This document shows, piece after piece, positions 38,253 to 47,630 of a stretch of 64,000 nucleotides of DNA (position 1 is the first letter of the stretch; each line of letters starts with the position of its first letter). The notes beneath the pieces were generated by a model that ran no database searches, was not told where the DNA came from, and saw nothing but the letters and a program-made list of their open reading frames with translations. The DNA is taken from positions 785,156 to 849,155 of the forward strand of contig NZ_PZJO01000002.1 in NCBI RefSeq assembly GCF_003206575.1, written 5' to 3'. This stretch comes from Salinicola endophyticus. GTDB lineage: Bacteria; Pseudomonadota; Gammaproteobacteria; Pseudomonadales; Halomonadaceae. The position numbers and the translations under genes were made by a program.

Positions 38253-38511
38253 ATCTCGTTCACCCTGCACTGATGGGGTGTTGTCGGCGCCGGTCGCGAT
38301 CTGCGTCACGGCGTCACTCCGTCACCGTCGCGAGACGGCGTTACGACCATGTAGGCGAAGCGGCGTCATGATCGTTAAAAGCCGGTGCACGAGGCACCGG
38401 CCAGCATTCTGATAGTCGGCTCGACTGCGACACGGTGTCGCAGTCGGCAAGCGCGGCACATGATAACAAGCCGCGCGCTACGATTTAAGTCGTAGATGCC
38501 CGCGACCGCGT
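38253..38511. promoter_or_regulatory. sdhB-sucA intergenic region with three inverted repeats
   Basis: Elements, read on the plus strand: the sdh terminator hairpin (38381-38401); a 10-bp perfect hairpin GACTGCGACA-CGG-TGTCGCAGTC (38423-38445); and a near-perfect 18-bp palindrome CTACGATTTAAGTCGTAG (38478-38495). On the minus strand three GTGACG units spaced eight bases apart lie just before and at the alternative GTG start of sucA. A clear sigma70 promoter for sucA is not visible. Confidence 0.5.
38377..38401 (-). terminator. terminator between sdhB and sucA
   Basis: On the minus strand, GCCGGTGC, five-base loop, GCACCGGC, then TTTT. It lies 111 bases after the sdhB stop. The T run is short, so partial read-through into sucA is likely. 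Confidence 0.6.
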
Positions 38512-39222
38512 TCAGGTGGCGTTGGACAGCAGCATTTCACGAATCTTGCCGATGGCCCGGGTCGGGTTGAGGCCCTTGGGGCACACCGAGACGCAGTTCA
38601 TGATGCCGCGGCAGCGGAACAGGCTGAACGGGTCCTCGAGCTCGGCCAGACGCGCCTGGGTGGCGTTGTCGCGCGAATCGGCGAGGAAGCGGTAGGCCTG
38701 CAGCAGGCCGGCCGGACCGACGAACTTGTCCGGGTTCCACCAGAACGACGGGCACGAGGTCGAGCAGCAGGCGCACAGAATGCACTCGTAGAGGCCGTCG
38801 AGCTTGTCGCGCTCCTCCGGCGACTGCAGACGCTCGATCGCCGGCGCCGCGGTATCGTTCTGCAGATACGGCTGCATACGCTCGTACTGCTTGTAGAACA
38901 GCCCCATGTCGACCACCAGATCACGCATGACCGGCAGCCCGGGCAGCGGGCGCAGCACCAGCTTGTTGTCCTTGACCACCTCGGACAGCGCGGTGATACA
39001 GGCCAGACCATTCTTGCCGTTCATGTTCATGCCGTCGGAGCCGCAGACCCCTTCACGGCAGCTGCGACGAAAGGCCAGCGAGCTGTCCTGATCCTTGATC
39101 ATGGTCAGCACGTTGAGGACCATCAGATCGCGCCCTTGGGTGTCGATCTGGAACTCCTGCATATAGGGCGCGGAGTCGGTCTCGGGGTTGTAGCGGTAAA
39201 CGGAAACCTGAAGACTGGACAT
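38512..39222 (-). CDS. sdhB: succinate dehydrogenase iron-sulfur subunit
   Basis: A 236-residue electron-transfer subunit of complex II. The [2Fe-2S] site is SCREGVCGSDGMNMNG...C. The [4Fe-4S] site is CILCACCSTSC, and the [3Fe-4S] site is CRGIMNCVSVCPKG. Electrons pass from SdhA FAD to ubiquinone bound between SdhB, SdhC and SdhD. ATG 39222 is chosen, with a G-rich SD upstream; a TTG three codons earlier is possible. It lies 14 bases after sdhA. Confidence 0.97.
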   Translation of the reverse strand: MSSLQVSVYRYNPETDSAPYMQEFQIDTQGRDLMVLNVLTMIKDQDSSLAFRRSCREGVCGSDGMNMNGKNGLACITALSEVVKDNKLVLRPLPGLPVMRDLVVDMGLFYKQYERMQPYLQNDTAAPAIERLQSPEERDKLDGLYECILCACCSTSCPSFWWNPDKFVGPAGLLQAYRFLADSRDNATQARLAELEDPFSLFRCRGIMNCVSVCPKGLNPTRAIGKIREMLLSNAT

Positions 39223-39236
39223 GAGTGACAACCCCC

Positions 39237-41009
39237 TCAGTAGGTACGGATTTTCGGCTCGAAGGTATCGACCGTCTTCGGCGTGAAGTTGACCTCACGC
39301 TTGGTCACGCGCTTGTCACCCGGGTGGAACAGCGAGTGCTTGAGCCAGTTGACGTCGTCACGGTCCGGATAGTCGTAGCGCGAGTGCGCACCACGGCTCT
39401 CCTTGCGCTCCAGCGCTGCGATGGCAGTCGCTTCGGCCACCTCGAGCAGGTTGTCGAGCTCCAGCGCTTCGACCCGCGCGGTATTGAAGGCGTTGGACTT
39501 GTCACTCAGGTGCGCTTCGGCGATACGCCCGCGCAGCTCGGCCAGCTTGGTCACGCCCTCCTGCATGTTGTCTTCCTGACGGAAGACGCCGAAGGCGTTC
39601 TGCATGGTGCTCTGCAGCTCGGCCTTGAGATCGGAGACCGACTCGCCGCCACTGGACTCGTTCCAGCGCGACATGCGCGCCATGGCGCTGTCGACATCCG
39701 ACTGAGCGGCGTCGAGATAGTCGATGCCCTCGTTGAGCGCCTTCTCGATGTAGATGCCCGCAGCACGACCGAAGACCACCAGGTCGAGCAGCGAGTTGCC
39801 GCCCAGACGGTTGGCGCCGTGAACCGAGACGCAGGCCGCCTCGCCACACGCGAACAGACCGTTGATGATGGCGTCGTTGCCGTCCTTGTCCTGGGTCAGC
39901 GCCTGGCCGTGAACGTTGGTCGGGATACCGCCCATCATGTAGTGACAGGTCGGGGTGACCGGGATCGGCTCCTTGACCGGATCGACGTGGGCAAAGGTCT
40001 TGGAGAGTTCGACGATACCCGGCAGGCGCTTCATCAGCACCTCTTCACCCAGGTGATCGAGCTTGAGCATGACGTGGTCGGCGTTCTCGCCGCAGCCGCG
40101 CCCTTCCAGCACTTCCATGACCATGGCACGGGCGACCACGTCGCGGCCGGCCAGATCCTTGGCGTTGGGCGCGTAGCGCTCCATGAAACGCTCGCCATCC
40201 TTGTTGATCAGATAGCCGCCTTCGCCGCGACAGCCCTCGGTCACCAGACAGCCGGCGCCATGAATGCCGGTCGGATGGAACTGCCACATCTCGATGTCCT
40301 GCACCGGGAAGCCGGCGCGCAGCGCCATGCCGATACCGTCACCGGTGTTGATCAGGGCGTTGGTGGTGGAGGCGTAGATACGGCCCGCACCACCGGTGGC
40401 CAGCACGGTGGCCTTGGACTTGACGTGCACCACTTCGCCGGTCTCGATGCACAGCGCGATGCAGCCGACCACATCGCCGTTGGCGTTCTTGACCAGATCG
40501 ACGGCGTACCACTCATCGAGGAACACCGTGTTGTTCTTCAGGTTATTCTGATACAGCGTGTGCAGCAGCGCGTGGCCGGTACGGTCGGCCGCGGCACAGG
40601 TACGTGCCGCCTGGCCGCCCTTGCCGAAGTCCTTGGACTGACCGCCGAACGGGCGCTGGTAGATGCGACCGTTGTCGAAGCGCGAGAACGGCAGCCCCAT
40701 GTGCTCGAGTTCGAAGACCGCCTTGGGGCCTTCGGTGCACATGTATTCAGCGGCGTCCTGGTCGGTGATGTAGTCACCGCCCTTGACGGTGTCGTACATG
40801 TGCCAGCGCCAGTCATCGTTGGGATCGGCGGAGGCAATGGCACAGGTGATGCCACCCTGGGCGGACACCGTGTGCGAGCGGGTCGGGAAGACCTTCGACA
40901 GCACCGCCGTCTTCTTGCCGGACTTGGCCAGTTCGAGCGCCGCTCGCAGGCCGGAACCGCCACCACCGATGATGATGGCGTCGAATGTCAGGTTTCGCAT
41001 GGTAGACAT
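39237..41009 (-). CDS. sdhA: succinate dehydrogenase flavoprotein subunit
   Basis: A 590-residue catalytic subunit oxidising succinate to fumarate. The FAD-binding motif is [20 protein letters not shown]. The covalent FAD attachment His is in [11 protein letters not shown]. The active-site region is [21 protein letters not shown] and the capping-domain Arg lies in [17 protein letters not shown] 41009 has GGAG eight bases upstream. It follows sdhD by three bases. Confidence 0.98.
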   Translation of the reverse strand: MSTMRNLTFDAIIIGGGGSGLRAALELAKSGKKTAVLSKVFPTRSHTVSAQGGITCAIASADPNDDWRWHMYDTVKGGDYITDQDAAEYMCTEGPKAVFELEHMGLPFSRFDNGRIYQRPFGGQSKDFGKGGQAARTCAAADRTGHALLHTLYQNNLKNNTVFLDEWYAVDLVKNANGDVVGCIALCIETGEVVHVKSKATVLATGGAGRIYASTTNALINTGDGIGMALRAGFPVQDIEMWQFHPTGIHGAGCLVTEGCRGEGGYLINKDGERFMERYAPNAKDLAGRDVVARAMVMEVLEGRGCGENADHVMLKLDHLGEEVLMKRLPGIVELSKTFAHVDPVKEPIPVTPTCHYMMGGIPTNVHGQALTQDKDGNDAIINGLFACGEAACVSVHGANRLGGNSLLDLVVFGRAAGIYIEKALNEGIDYLDAAQSDVDSAMARMSRWNESSGGESVSDLKAELQSTMQNAFGVFRQEDNMQEGVTKLAELRGRIAEAHLSDKSNAFNTARVEALELDNLLEVAEATAIAALERKESRGAHSRYDYPDRDDVNWLKHSLFHPGDKRVTKREVNFTPKTVDTFEPKIRTY

Positions 41010-41012
41010 GGA

Positions 41013-41360
41013 TCAGGCTCCCCAGAGGACTTGTACGCCCCACACCAGAAAAACGAAGATGGCGAGAATCACGACGGCCTGGAAACCGAAACGTGCGCCG
41101 GTGTGCTTGAGGTAGTCGGTGGAGATGGTCCACAGACCGACCCAGGCGTGTGCGGCCATCGAGATGAAGGCCAGCAGCGAGAAGATACGCATCCAGGTCT
41201 GCGCGAACAGCCCGCTCCAGGTGACGTAGTCGAGATGGGGGTGGAACAGCAGATAGGCGACGAGAAACAGCGCGTAGACCGCCAGGACGAGTGCCGAGAC
41301 GCGCTGGATCAGCCAGTCGGAGAGGCCGCTGCGACCGAGATTCGTGATGTTGGTTACCAT
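41013..41360 (-). CDS. sdhD: succinate dehydrogenase membrane anchor subunit SdhD
   Basis: A 115-residue membrane anchor with three helices (about residues 22-42, 55-75, 90-112). The segment AAHAWVGLWTISTDYLK carries the heme-side His and the DY pair that helps form the quinone site. It overlaps sdhC by seven bases and abuts sdhA, as expected for stoichiometric synthesis. Confidence 0.95.
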   Translation of the reverse strand: MVTNITNLGRSGLSDWLIQRVSALVLAVYALFLVAYLLFHPHLDYVTWSGLFAQTWMRIFSLLAFISMAAHAWVGLWTISTDYLKHTGARFGFQAVVILAIFVFLVWGVQVLWGA

Positions 41361-41731
41361 ACCCAGACTCCTGCCAGAACCACCAGAACGGCACTGATCA
41401 CGACCGTGATCTGCGCCTTACGCGTACCGCCTTCGAGATCGACGCCGTAGCCAGCATCCATCAGCAGGTGCTTGATACCGGCCACGAAGTGGAATCCGAG
41501 CGCCGAGAGCAGACCCCAGGCGACCAGCTTGGCCAGTACGTTGTGCGCCAGCACATCGCTCACTGTCTCGAACCCCTGCGGCGAGGAGAGCGACTTATCC
41601 AGGGCCCAGAAGCCGAAGATCAGACCGACGAACAGAATGACGCCGGTGACGCGGTGAGTGATGGAAGTCAGTGCGGGGAGTGGAAAGTGGATGGTAGACA
41701 GGTCGAGGTTTACTGGACGTTTGCTATTCAC
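41354..41731 (-). CDS. sdhC: succinate dehydrogenase cytochrome b556 subunit SdhC
   Basis: A 125-residue anchor with three helices. The N-terminal RPVNLDLSTIHFPLPALTSI and THRVTGVILF contain the quinone-site Ser and Arg. The heme-ligand His lies in GFHFVAGIKHLLMDAGYG. First gene of sdhCDAB, transcribed from the promoter at 41867-41895. Confidence 0.95.
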   Translation of the reverse strand: MNSKRPVNLDLSTIHFPLPALTSITHRVTGVILFVGLIFGFWALDKSLSSPQGFETVSDVLAHNVLAKLVAWGLLSALGFHFVAGIKHLLMDAGYGVDLEGGTRKAQITVVISAVLVVLAGVWVW

Positions 41732-41866
41732 GGCTGTTCAACACTCTCTTGACCCAGACGGGTCTGGCCCGTTTGGGCTGTGGTTTTTAGAAGCAGGATC
41801 TCGGTCGCGGAACTGGTTTCCCTGCGGCCCAGGCCGAGCTGACGATGCCATATCGCGCGGGAGATG

Positions 41867-41895
41867 ATTATAGGGTTTGAGGGCCGGCATGACAA
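41867..41895 (-). promoter_or_regulatory. sigma70-like promoter of sdhCDAB
   Basis: On the minus strand TTGTCA (41895-41890), a 17-base spacer and a perfect TATAAT (41872-41867). The predicted start is near 41860, giving a leader of about 130 bases before sdhC. Confidence 0.75.
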
Positions 41896-41906
41896 ACCGC
41901 TACAAC

Positions 41907-41922
41907 TTTGGTCATAACCAAA
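41907..41922. promoter_or_regulatory. inverted repeat TTTGGT-N4-ACCAAA upstream of the sdh promoter
   Basis: A perfect 6-bp inverted repeat centred about 54 bases upstream of the predicted sdh transcription start. That position suits an activator. It matches neither the CRP nor the FNR consensus. Confidence 0.5.
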
Positions 41923-42274
41923 ACGCCCCCTATCCAACCACCCGCGACAGCCACCAGACACGCCGGCGTTGGCACCATGATCCAACGCTTCCCAGGGTGA
42001 CACCCGGGCGCCACGACGACACCCGAGGCGTCAGCGACTACACTCCAGATCCCGGCCGCAGAGACGCAACGCAGGCGCTTCGCCTGCCGCGCCGCCAACG
42101 CCAGCTCGATCGAGGCGGCACTATCTGTTTCCTGTTTCAGTCTCGGTGTCAGTCTGCGACGCTGCCTGGATCAGTATAGCGGCAACCCTGGCAGGGCTCG
42201 GCATTTCGCTGCGGAACACGCCACGCATGCCCTACCTCGAGGGGCGGCACGCCCGATAACAACAGGTTACAATA

Positions 42275-42305
42275 CACATTGATCGATCAAAATGTCGACA
42301 ATGTG
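42275..42305. promoter_or_regulatory. nested inverted repeats upstream of gltA
   Basis: TTGATCGATCAA (42279-42290) is a perfect 12-bp palindrome. It lies inside a wider repeat, CACATTG (42275-42281) with CAATGTG (42299-42305). The site is about 90 bases upstream of the predicted gltA start. Confidence 0.5.
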
Positions 42306-42326
42306 TGAACCCGCTTATAGAAGCCG

Positions 42327-42376
42327 TTGTCAAACCCGCTGGGGCGAATTGACAAACCCTTGCGGAAACCTATAGT
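42327..42376 (+). promoter_or_regulatory. sigma70-like promoter of gltA with an 11-nt near-repeat
   Basis: TTGACA (42349-42354), 16-base spacer, TATAGT (42371-42376). The -35 is part of TTGACAAACCC. That element echoes TTGTCAAACCC 22 bases upstream (42327-42337), two helical turns away, which may be a regulator site pair. Confidence 0.7.
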
Positions 42377-42441
42377 GGGCGGACTCTTTTTGCCCGCATA
42401 GCAGGAAAGACAAAGGGTTATGTCACGATAGGGAGGCCTAC

Positions 42442-43731
<1,290 letters not shown>

Positions 43732-43767
43732 CCCCGGGCGCCAGGGCCCGCCGGCCCTACCCCACCG

Positions 43768-43794
43768 CCGCCGATCTTATCGGCGGTTTTTTTT
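43768..43794 (+). terminator. intrinsic terminator of gltA
   Basis: CCGCCGAT, CTT loop, ATCGGCGG, then eight T. It starts 37 bases after the gltA stop. Confidence 0.93.
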
Positions 43795-44105
43795 GGCCGC
43801 GATAGATGTCCACACATTCTGTGGATAACCCTGTTCAAAACCTACAGATAATGTCACCCAGGCCCCCTGACAGGCGCCCTGAAGACAGATCGTTCAAATT
43901 TTGACCAATTGCAAGATACTGATTTAAAAGAAAAAAGCAGGATATATACGCATTTCAGCAGCTTGCCCGCAGGCACCAGCGAGGCAGCAGGACGCAGTGG
44001 ACAATCAGCGCTGTTGTCAAGCGTTTCAGGTCGAACGACGAGGAGTTATCAACAGCCAGCCACACAGGTTGACCGCAGAGGGATTACAGGAGGGAAAAGC
44101 AGAAG
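43795..44105. other. AT-rich intergenic stretch with DnaA-box-like sites
   Basis: 311 bases with clearly lower GC than the surroundings (about 43890-43960 is A/T-rich). A perfect DnaA-box sequence in reverse orientation, TGTGGATAA, is at 43820-43828, and a one-mismatch forward box TTATCAACA at 44046-44054. An open frame from TTG 43909 runs into the tRNA-Glu gene and is not credible. Confidence 0.5.
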
Positions 44106-44181
44106 TGGCGTCCCATAGGGGGTTCGAACCCCTGTTACCGCCGTGAAAGGGCGGTGTCCTGGACCACTAGACGAATGGGAC
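44106..44181 (-). tRNA. tRNA-Glu (anticodon TTC)
   Basis: A 76-nt tRNA with encoded CCA. The acceptor stem GTCCCAT pairs with ATGGGAC. The anticodon arm CCGCC-CTTTCAC-GGCGG gives anticodon TTC, and the T arm is CAGGG-GTTCGAA-CCCC(T). It lies 31 bases after tRNA-Ala on the same transcript. Its product is the substrate of the adjacent GltX. Confidence 0.97.
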
Positions 44182-44212
44182 GCAAAAAGTGCGACGTCGG
44201 TCGCGAATTCCT

Positions 44213-44288
44213 TGGTGGAGCCTAGCGGGATCGAACCGCTGACCTCGACACTGCCAGTGTCGCGCTCTCCCAGCTGAGCTAAGGCCCC
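44213..44288 (-). tRNA. tRNA-Ala (anticodon GGC)
   Basis: A 76-nt tRNA with encoded CCA. The 5' end GGGGCCTTAGCTCAGCTGGG includes the G3:T70 (G-U) identity pair region. The anticodon arm CGACA-CTGGCAG-TGTCG gives GGC, and the T-loop is GTTCGATCC. Confidence 0.97.
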
Positions 44289-44306
44289 GTCTCAGGAACG
44301 GGGCGA

Positions 44307-44335
44307 ACTATACGGGTATCTAACTGATCCGTCAA
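44307..44335 (-). promoter_or_regulatory. sigma70 promoter of the tRNA-Ala/tRNA-Glu operon
   Basis: On the minus strand TTGACG (44335-44330), exactly 17 bases, TATAGT (44312-44307), then a GC-rich discriminator. The start would be about 12 bases before tRNA-Ala. A GC-rich discriminator suggests stringent control, as for other tRNA operons. Confidence 0.75.
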
Positions 44336-44375
44336 CACTTTATTTAAGCGTCGACGGATCCGCCCGTGACCCGCC

Positions 44376-45854
44376 TCAGAGCTCGCGGTAACGCTTCTCG
44401 AGCCGCTTGGCCTGCTTCTTGGAGACGCCGCCGAGCACCTCGATGGCGTGACGCAGACGTGCCCGTGTCATGTCGGAGCCGATGATCGCCATCGCATCGA
44501 GCACCGAGGTGGAGTGGGCGCTGCCGGTAACGGCGATGAACACCGGGGCCAGGAACGCCTTCATCTTCAGCGACAGCGCAGCCGAGAGCGACTGACACAC
44601 CTCGAGCAACTCGGCCTTCTCCCAGCGGCCGACCACCTCGAGACGCCAGGTCAGAAACTGCAGCAGCTCGACCAGCGACTCCCGCTCCAGGGCCACGCCA
44701 TCGAAACTCTCGGCGCTGATCGACGGCAGCCCCGAGAAAAAGTGCCCGGCGAGCGGAATGGCGTCGGACAGGGTCGAGATTCGCGGACGGATCTGCGGCA
44801 GGATCTGGCCCACGTACTCCTCGTTGAACGCCCAGTTGCGCAGCGCCTCGAGCAGCCCGGCATCGTCCAGGTCCTCACGGATATAGACCCCGTTGAGCCA
44901 GGTCAGCTTGTCGAGATCGAATACCGGCCCTCCCAGCGACACGCGCTGGATATCGAAGCTGGCCATCATCTCGTCGAGCGAGAACTTCTCGCGCTCGTCC
45001 GGCATCGACCAGCCCATGCGGCCCAGATAGTTGGTCAACGCCTGGGGCAGATAGCCCATGCGCCGGTAGTAGTTGATCGAGGTCGGATTCTTGCGCTTGG
45101 ACAGCTTGGACTTGTCGGGGTTGCGCAGCAGCGGCATGTGGCACAGCACCGGCATCTCCCAACCGAAATAGGCGTAGAGCAGCTGGTGCTTGGGCGCCGA
45201 GTTGATCCACTCCTCTCCGCGCAACACATGGGTTATCCCCATGAGATGGTCATCGACCACGTTGGCCAGATGGTAGGTGGGCATGCCGTCGGACTTGAGC
45301 AGAATCTGGGCGTCGACCTGGGCCCAGTCGACCTCGATCCGACCCCGCAGCATGTCGTCGACCTCGCAGGTCCCGCTGTCCGGCACGTGCATGCGAATCA
45401 CGTAGGGATAGCCCTCCGCTTCACGGCGTGCACGCTCGTCCTCGTCCAGGGCCAGATCGCCGGACTTGAGCGCCAGATGTTGCCCCGCCTCACGCCGCGC
45501 TTCGCGCAACGCGTCCAGCTCCTCGCTGGTGCGGTAGCACTTGAAGGCGTGGCCGGCATCCAGCAGTTGCTGGGCATGCTCGGCGTAAATCTCGCCGCGC
45601 TCGCTCTGGCGATAGGGGCCATGCGGGCCACCCACATCCGGGCCCTCATCCCAGCTCAGTCCCATCCAGCTCAGCGAGTCGAGGATCATCTGTTCCGACT
45701 CCAGCGTGGAGCGCTGGCGATCGGTATCCTCGATTCGAAGAATGAACTGCCCGCCATGCTGGCGCGCGAAGCAGAGATTGAAGAGCGCAATATAGGCCGT
45801 CCCGACATGCGGGTCACCGGTCGGAGAAGGCGCGATACGCGTGCGTACAGTCAT
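44376..45854 (-). CDS. gltX: glutamyl-tRNA synthetase
   Basis: A 492-residue class I synthetase charging tRNA-Glu. The HIGH-type motif is in [16 protein letters not shown] and the KMSKS-type motif is [23 protein letters not shown] and [18 protein letters not shown] are family blocks. The C-terminal anticodon-binding domain is all-helical. The tRNA-Glu it charges is encoded just downstream on the same strand, the usual arrangement in pseudomonads and relatives. The upstream SD is weak. Confidence 0.97.
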   Translation of the reverse strand: MTVRTRIAPSPTGDPHVGTAYIALFNLCFARQHGGQFILRIEDTDRQRSTLESEQMILDSLSWMGLSWDEGPDVGGPHGPYRQSERGEIYAEHAQQLLDAGHAFKCYRTSEELDALREARREAGQHLALKSGDLALDEDERARREAEGYPYVIRMHVPDSGTCEVDDMLRGRIEVDWAQVDAQILLKSDGMPTYHLANVVDDHLMGITHVLRGEEWINSAPKHQLLYAYFGWEMPVLCHMPLLRNPDKSKLSKRKNPTSINYYRRMGYLPQALTNYLGRMGWSMPDEREKFSLDEMMASFDIQRVSLGGPVFDLDKLTWLNGVYIREDLDDAGLLEALRNWAFNEEYVGQILPQIRPRISTLSDAIPLAGHFFSGLPSISAESFDGVALERESLVELLQFLTWRLEVVGRWEKAELLEVCQSLSAALSLKMKAFLAPVFIAVTGSAHSTSVLDAMAIIGSDMTRARLRHAIEVLGGVSKKQAKRLEKRYREL

Positions 45855-46254
45855 GAATCCAATCCGTTGATAAAAGAGCAGGCCAGGGCCTGTGAAGATT
45901 CCCCACGCGGTGCGCGCGGGGCCTCCCGACGGCCCCTAGTATACGCGCCCTCACCGGCCCCCTGCAGGCCCAACTGCACGCTGTGTCGCGGGGAAACTTC
46001 GACACGAATTGTTCAAGCGACGCAAAAGGCACTAAGATTCATTATCGTGCATAGTGATTGCCCTGCCCCGAGCGTCTCGTCCAACGCTCGGCCATGGTGA
46101 TCCTAGACTTTCCGGCAACCACTCGACAGCTGGAAAGTGGCTTACATGCCGACACGTTACGATAAATGTCGAGAACGTCGTTCCAATTAACCCGAAACAA
46201 ACTTCGGTGACGAGTGGATATGCTAACGCATCATTATGCAGGCGAGATGGACGG

Positions 46255-46872
46255 ATGGACGGGCTAGGACCAAGAATCAAACAACTTCGACTCCAGGCCG
46301 GGCTGAGCAAAGCCGCGTTGGCGCGTCGCGTCGGCGTTTCCGACGTCACGATCTCCTACTGGGAGTCCGGCACCATCAAGCAGATCGGCCATGCGCGCCT
46401 GGTCGCCCTCACCTCCGCGCTCGACTGCTCGATTCGTCAGCTGCTCGACGATGACTCCCTCAACGCCCTGGCGGTGGATGTTCCGGCCAAGCCGCAAGGA
46501 TTGCTGGCGCTGCGTTCGCGGGTGTGCGCCCCTTGGGAGGCCGCCGCCGGCAGCGATGAGCTCGATGCCGAGCTGTCGACGGCACAGCTACTGACGCGCG
46601 ACTGCTTCCTGGTCACCCCCGCCGAGGGCGAGACCTTCGACTTTCTCTATGAAGGGGACCTGGCGGCGGTGCACCCAAGCGAGCGCTTTCAGCAGGATGG
46701 GCTCTATCTGATCGAGCGGGAGGGACGCCTGCAGGTGCAGTATCTGGAGCGCCTCACCTCCGGACGCATCCGTGTCAGTGGCGAGCAGCTCCAGAGCGTC
46801 AGCGTGGAGAACATGCGCACGCCGCCGTTCCGCGTGGTGGGTTACGTGCGCGCCCGCTGGAGTCGTCAGTGA
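46255..46872 (+). CDS. XRE-type regulator with degenerate S24/LexA-like C-domain
   Basis: A 205-residue protein. The N-terminal HTH (GPRIKQLRLQAGLSKAALAR, then GVSDVTISYWESG) is of the XRE/Cro-C1 type. The C-terminal half looks like an S24 sensor domain (YEGDLAAVHPSERFQQDGLY, then VVGYVRARW). I cannot find the Ser-Lys autocleavage dyad, so it is probably not RecA-cleaved. Such solitary C1-like regulators may be domesticated phage repressors. ATG 46255 starts directly at the HTH; an open frame extends 200 bases upstream without RBS. Target unknown. Confidence 0.75.
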   Translation: MDGLGPRIKQLRLQAGLSKAALARRVGVSDVTISYWESGTIKQIGHARLVALTSALDCSIRQLLDDDSLNALAVDVPAKPQGLLALRSRVCAPWEAAAGSDELDAELSTAQLLTRDCFLVTPAEGETFDFLYEGDLAAVHPSERFQQDGLYLIEREGRLQVQYLERLTSGRIRVSGEQLQSVSVENMRTPPFRVVGYVRARWSRQ

Positions 46873-47379
46873 TCCCTTCGCGTCGGCTGCCGTTGGGCCC
46901 GGTCTGAAAAGGAGTCGTGCGGCGCCGGCCCCTGCGGCGCTAGAAGCCGGCTCACTGTAAAACGTTCAGAACATGCGCAGGGCGAGTGGAGCGAGTCACA
47001 GGCTCATGGATACCGCCTGAACTGGCACGCCAGCCCGCTCGCGCCGTCGCCGATTTGTGCCTTATCGACGCGCCCCGATCCTGTCTTCGCCCGTCGATTT
47101 TTCAGACATCGCCTAAAACTCGAGTTTTTTCAGACCCGGCCTTTTTTCAAATCCAGTACGTTGGAACATCGCCTGGGCCATTCGGCGCCTCGCTCTCAGC
47201 ACGAAGGCATAGTCCTATTGCCTCATCCGCTGCGAGATGCCATCCCGGCGCGTCACCGCAAATATCCCACCTGCCCGTCCTGCGATCACCGGGACAATTA
47301 AGACCAAAGTCGCAATGCGATGCGCTTTCCCGGTAGACTGCCGACGGCACTCTGGACAATCCCGACGAGGAGACGAACG
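46873..47379. other. 507-base non-coding stretch
   Basis: Nothing I can support as a gene. Open frames here are short and have no RBS. Some T-rich stretches occur near 47100-47150 without a good preceding stem. Confidence 0.5.
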
Positions 47380-47571
47380 ATGGACATGTTCACCCTGAAG
47401 CAGACGCACGACCACTGGATCGCCTGCTGCCGAGCCTGCGGCCACGAACAGGCGCTGCCGGAAACCAGCGCTGCCCAGATGCCCGTCGAGGGCGTCGCCA
47501 TCCAGTGCGAACGCTGCCCCAGCCAGGAGCCCTGCGTCTATCCCAACGAGACCGCCGCGCCGGTCAACTGA
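47380..47571 (+). CDS. 63-residue zinc-ribbon-like microprotein
   Basis: A small protein with two Cys clusters: C-C-R-A-C at residues 16-20 and C-E-R-C at 43-46, with a further Cys52. This CxxC...CxxC spacing suggests a zinc ribbon. The start is convincing: GAGGAG seven bases before ATG 47380. No family known to me. It converges on the MFS gene. Confidence 0.7.
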   Translation: MDMFTLKQTHDHWIACCRACGHEQALPETSAAQMPVEGVAIQCERCPSQEPCVYPNETAAPVN

Positions 47572-47630
47572 CATCTGACCGCAAGGCCTGCTGGCCATGA
47601 CACCCCGCGTCAGTCCGGGGTGTCTGCCGC

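Larger units (their letters stand above)
41732..42441. promoter_or_regulatory. 710-base divergent regulatory region between sdhC and gltA
   Basis: No credible gene lies here. It carries one good sigma70-like promoter in each direction, an inverted repeat upstream of sdh, and nested inverted and direct repeats upstream of gltA, each listed separately. The middle (about 41930-42240) is GC-rich with no element I can support. Confidence 0.7.

Noticed and set aside
42279-42290. TTGATCGATCAA as an FNR/ANR box
   Set aside because: The FNR/ANR consensus is TTGAT-N4-ATCAA; here the halves are two bases apart, so the fit is poor.
43909-44118. 69-codon frame starting at TTG in the AT-rich stretch
   Set aside because: No ribosome site, low-complexity product, and it runs into the tRNA-Glu gene.
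46986-47336. 116-codon frame in the 46.9-47.4 kb gap
   Set aside because: No ribosome site, no hydrophobic or domain pattern, Ser/Pro/Arg-rich as expected of random GC-rich frames.
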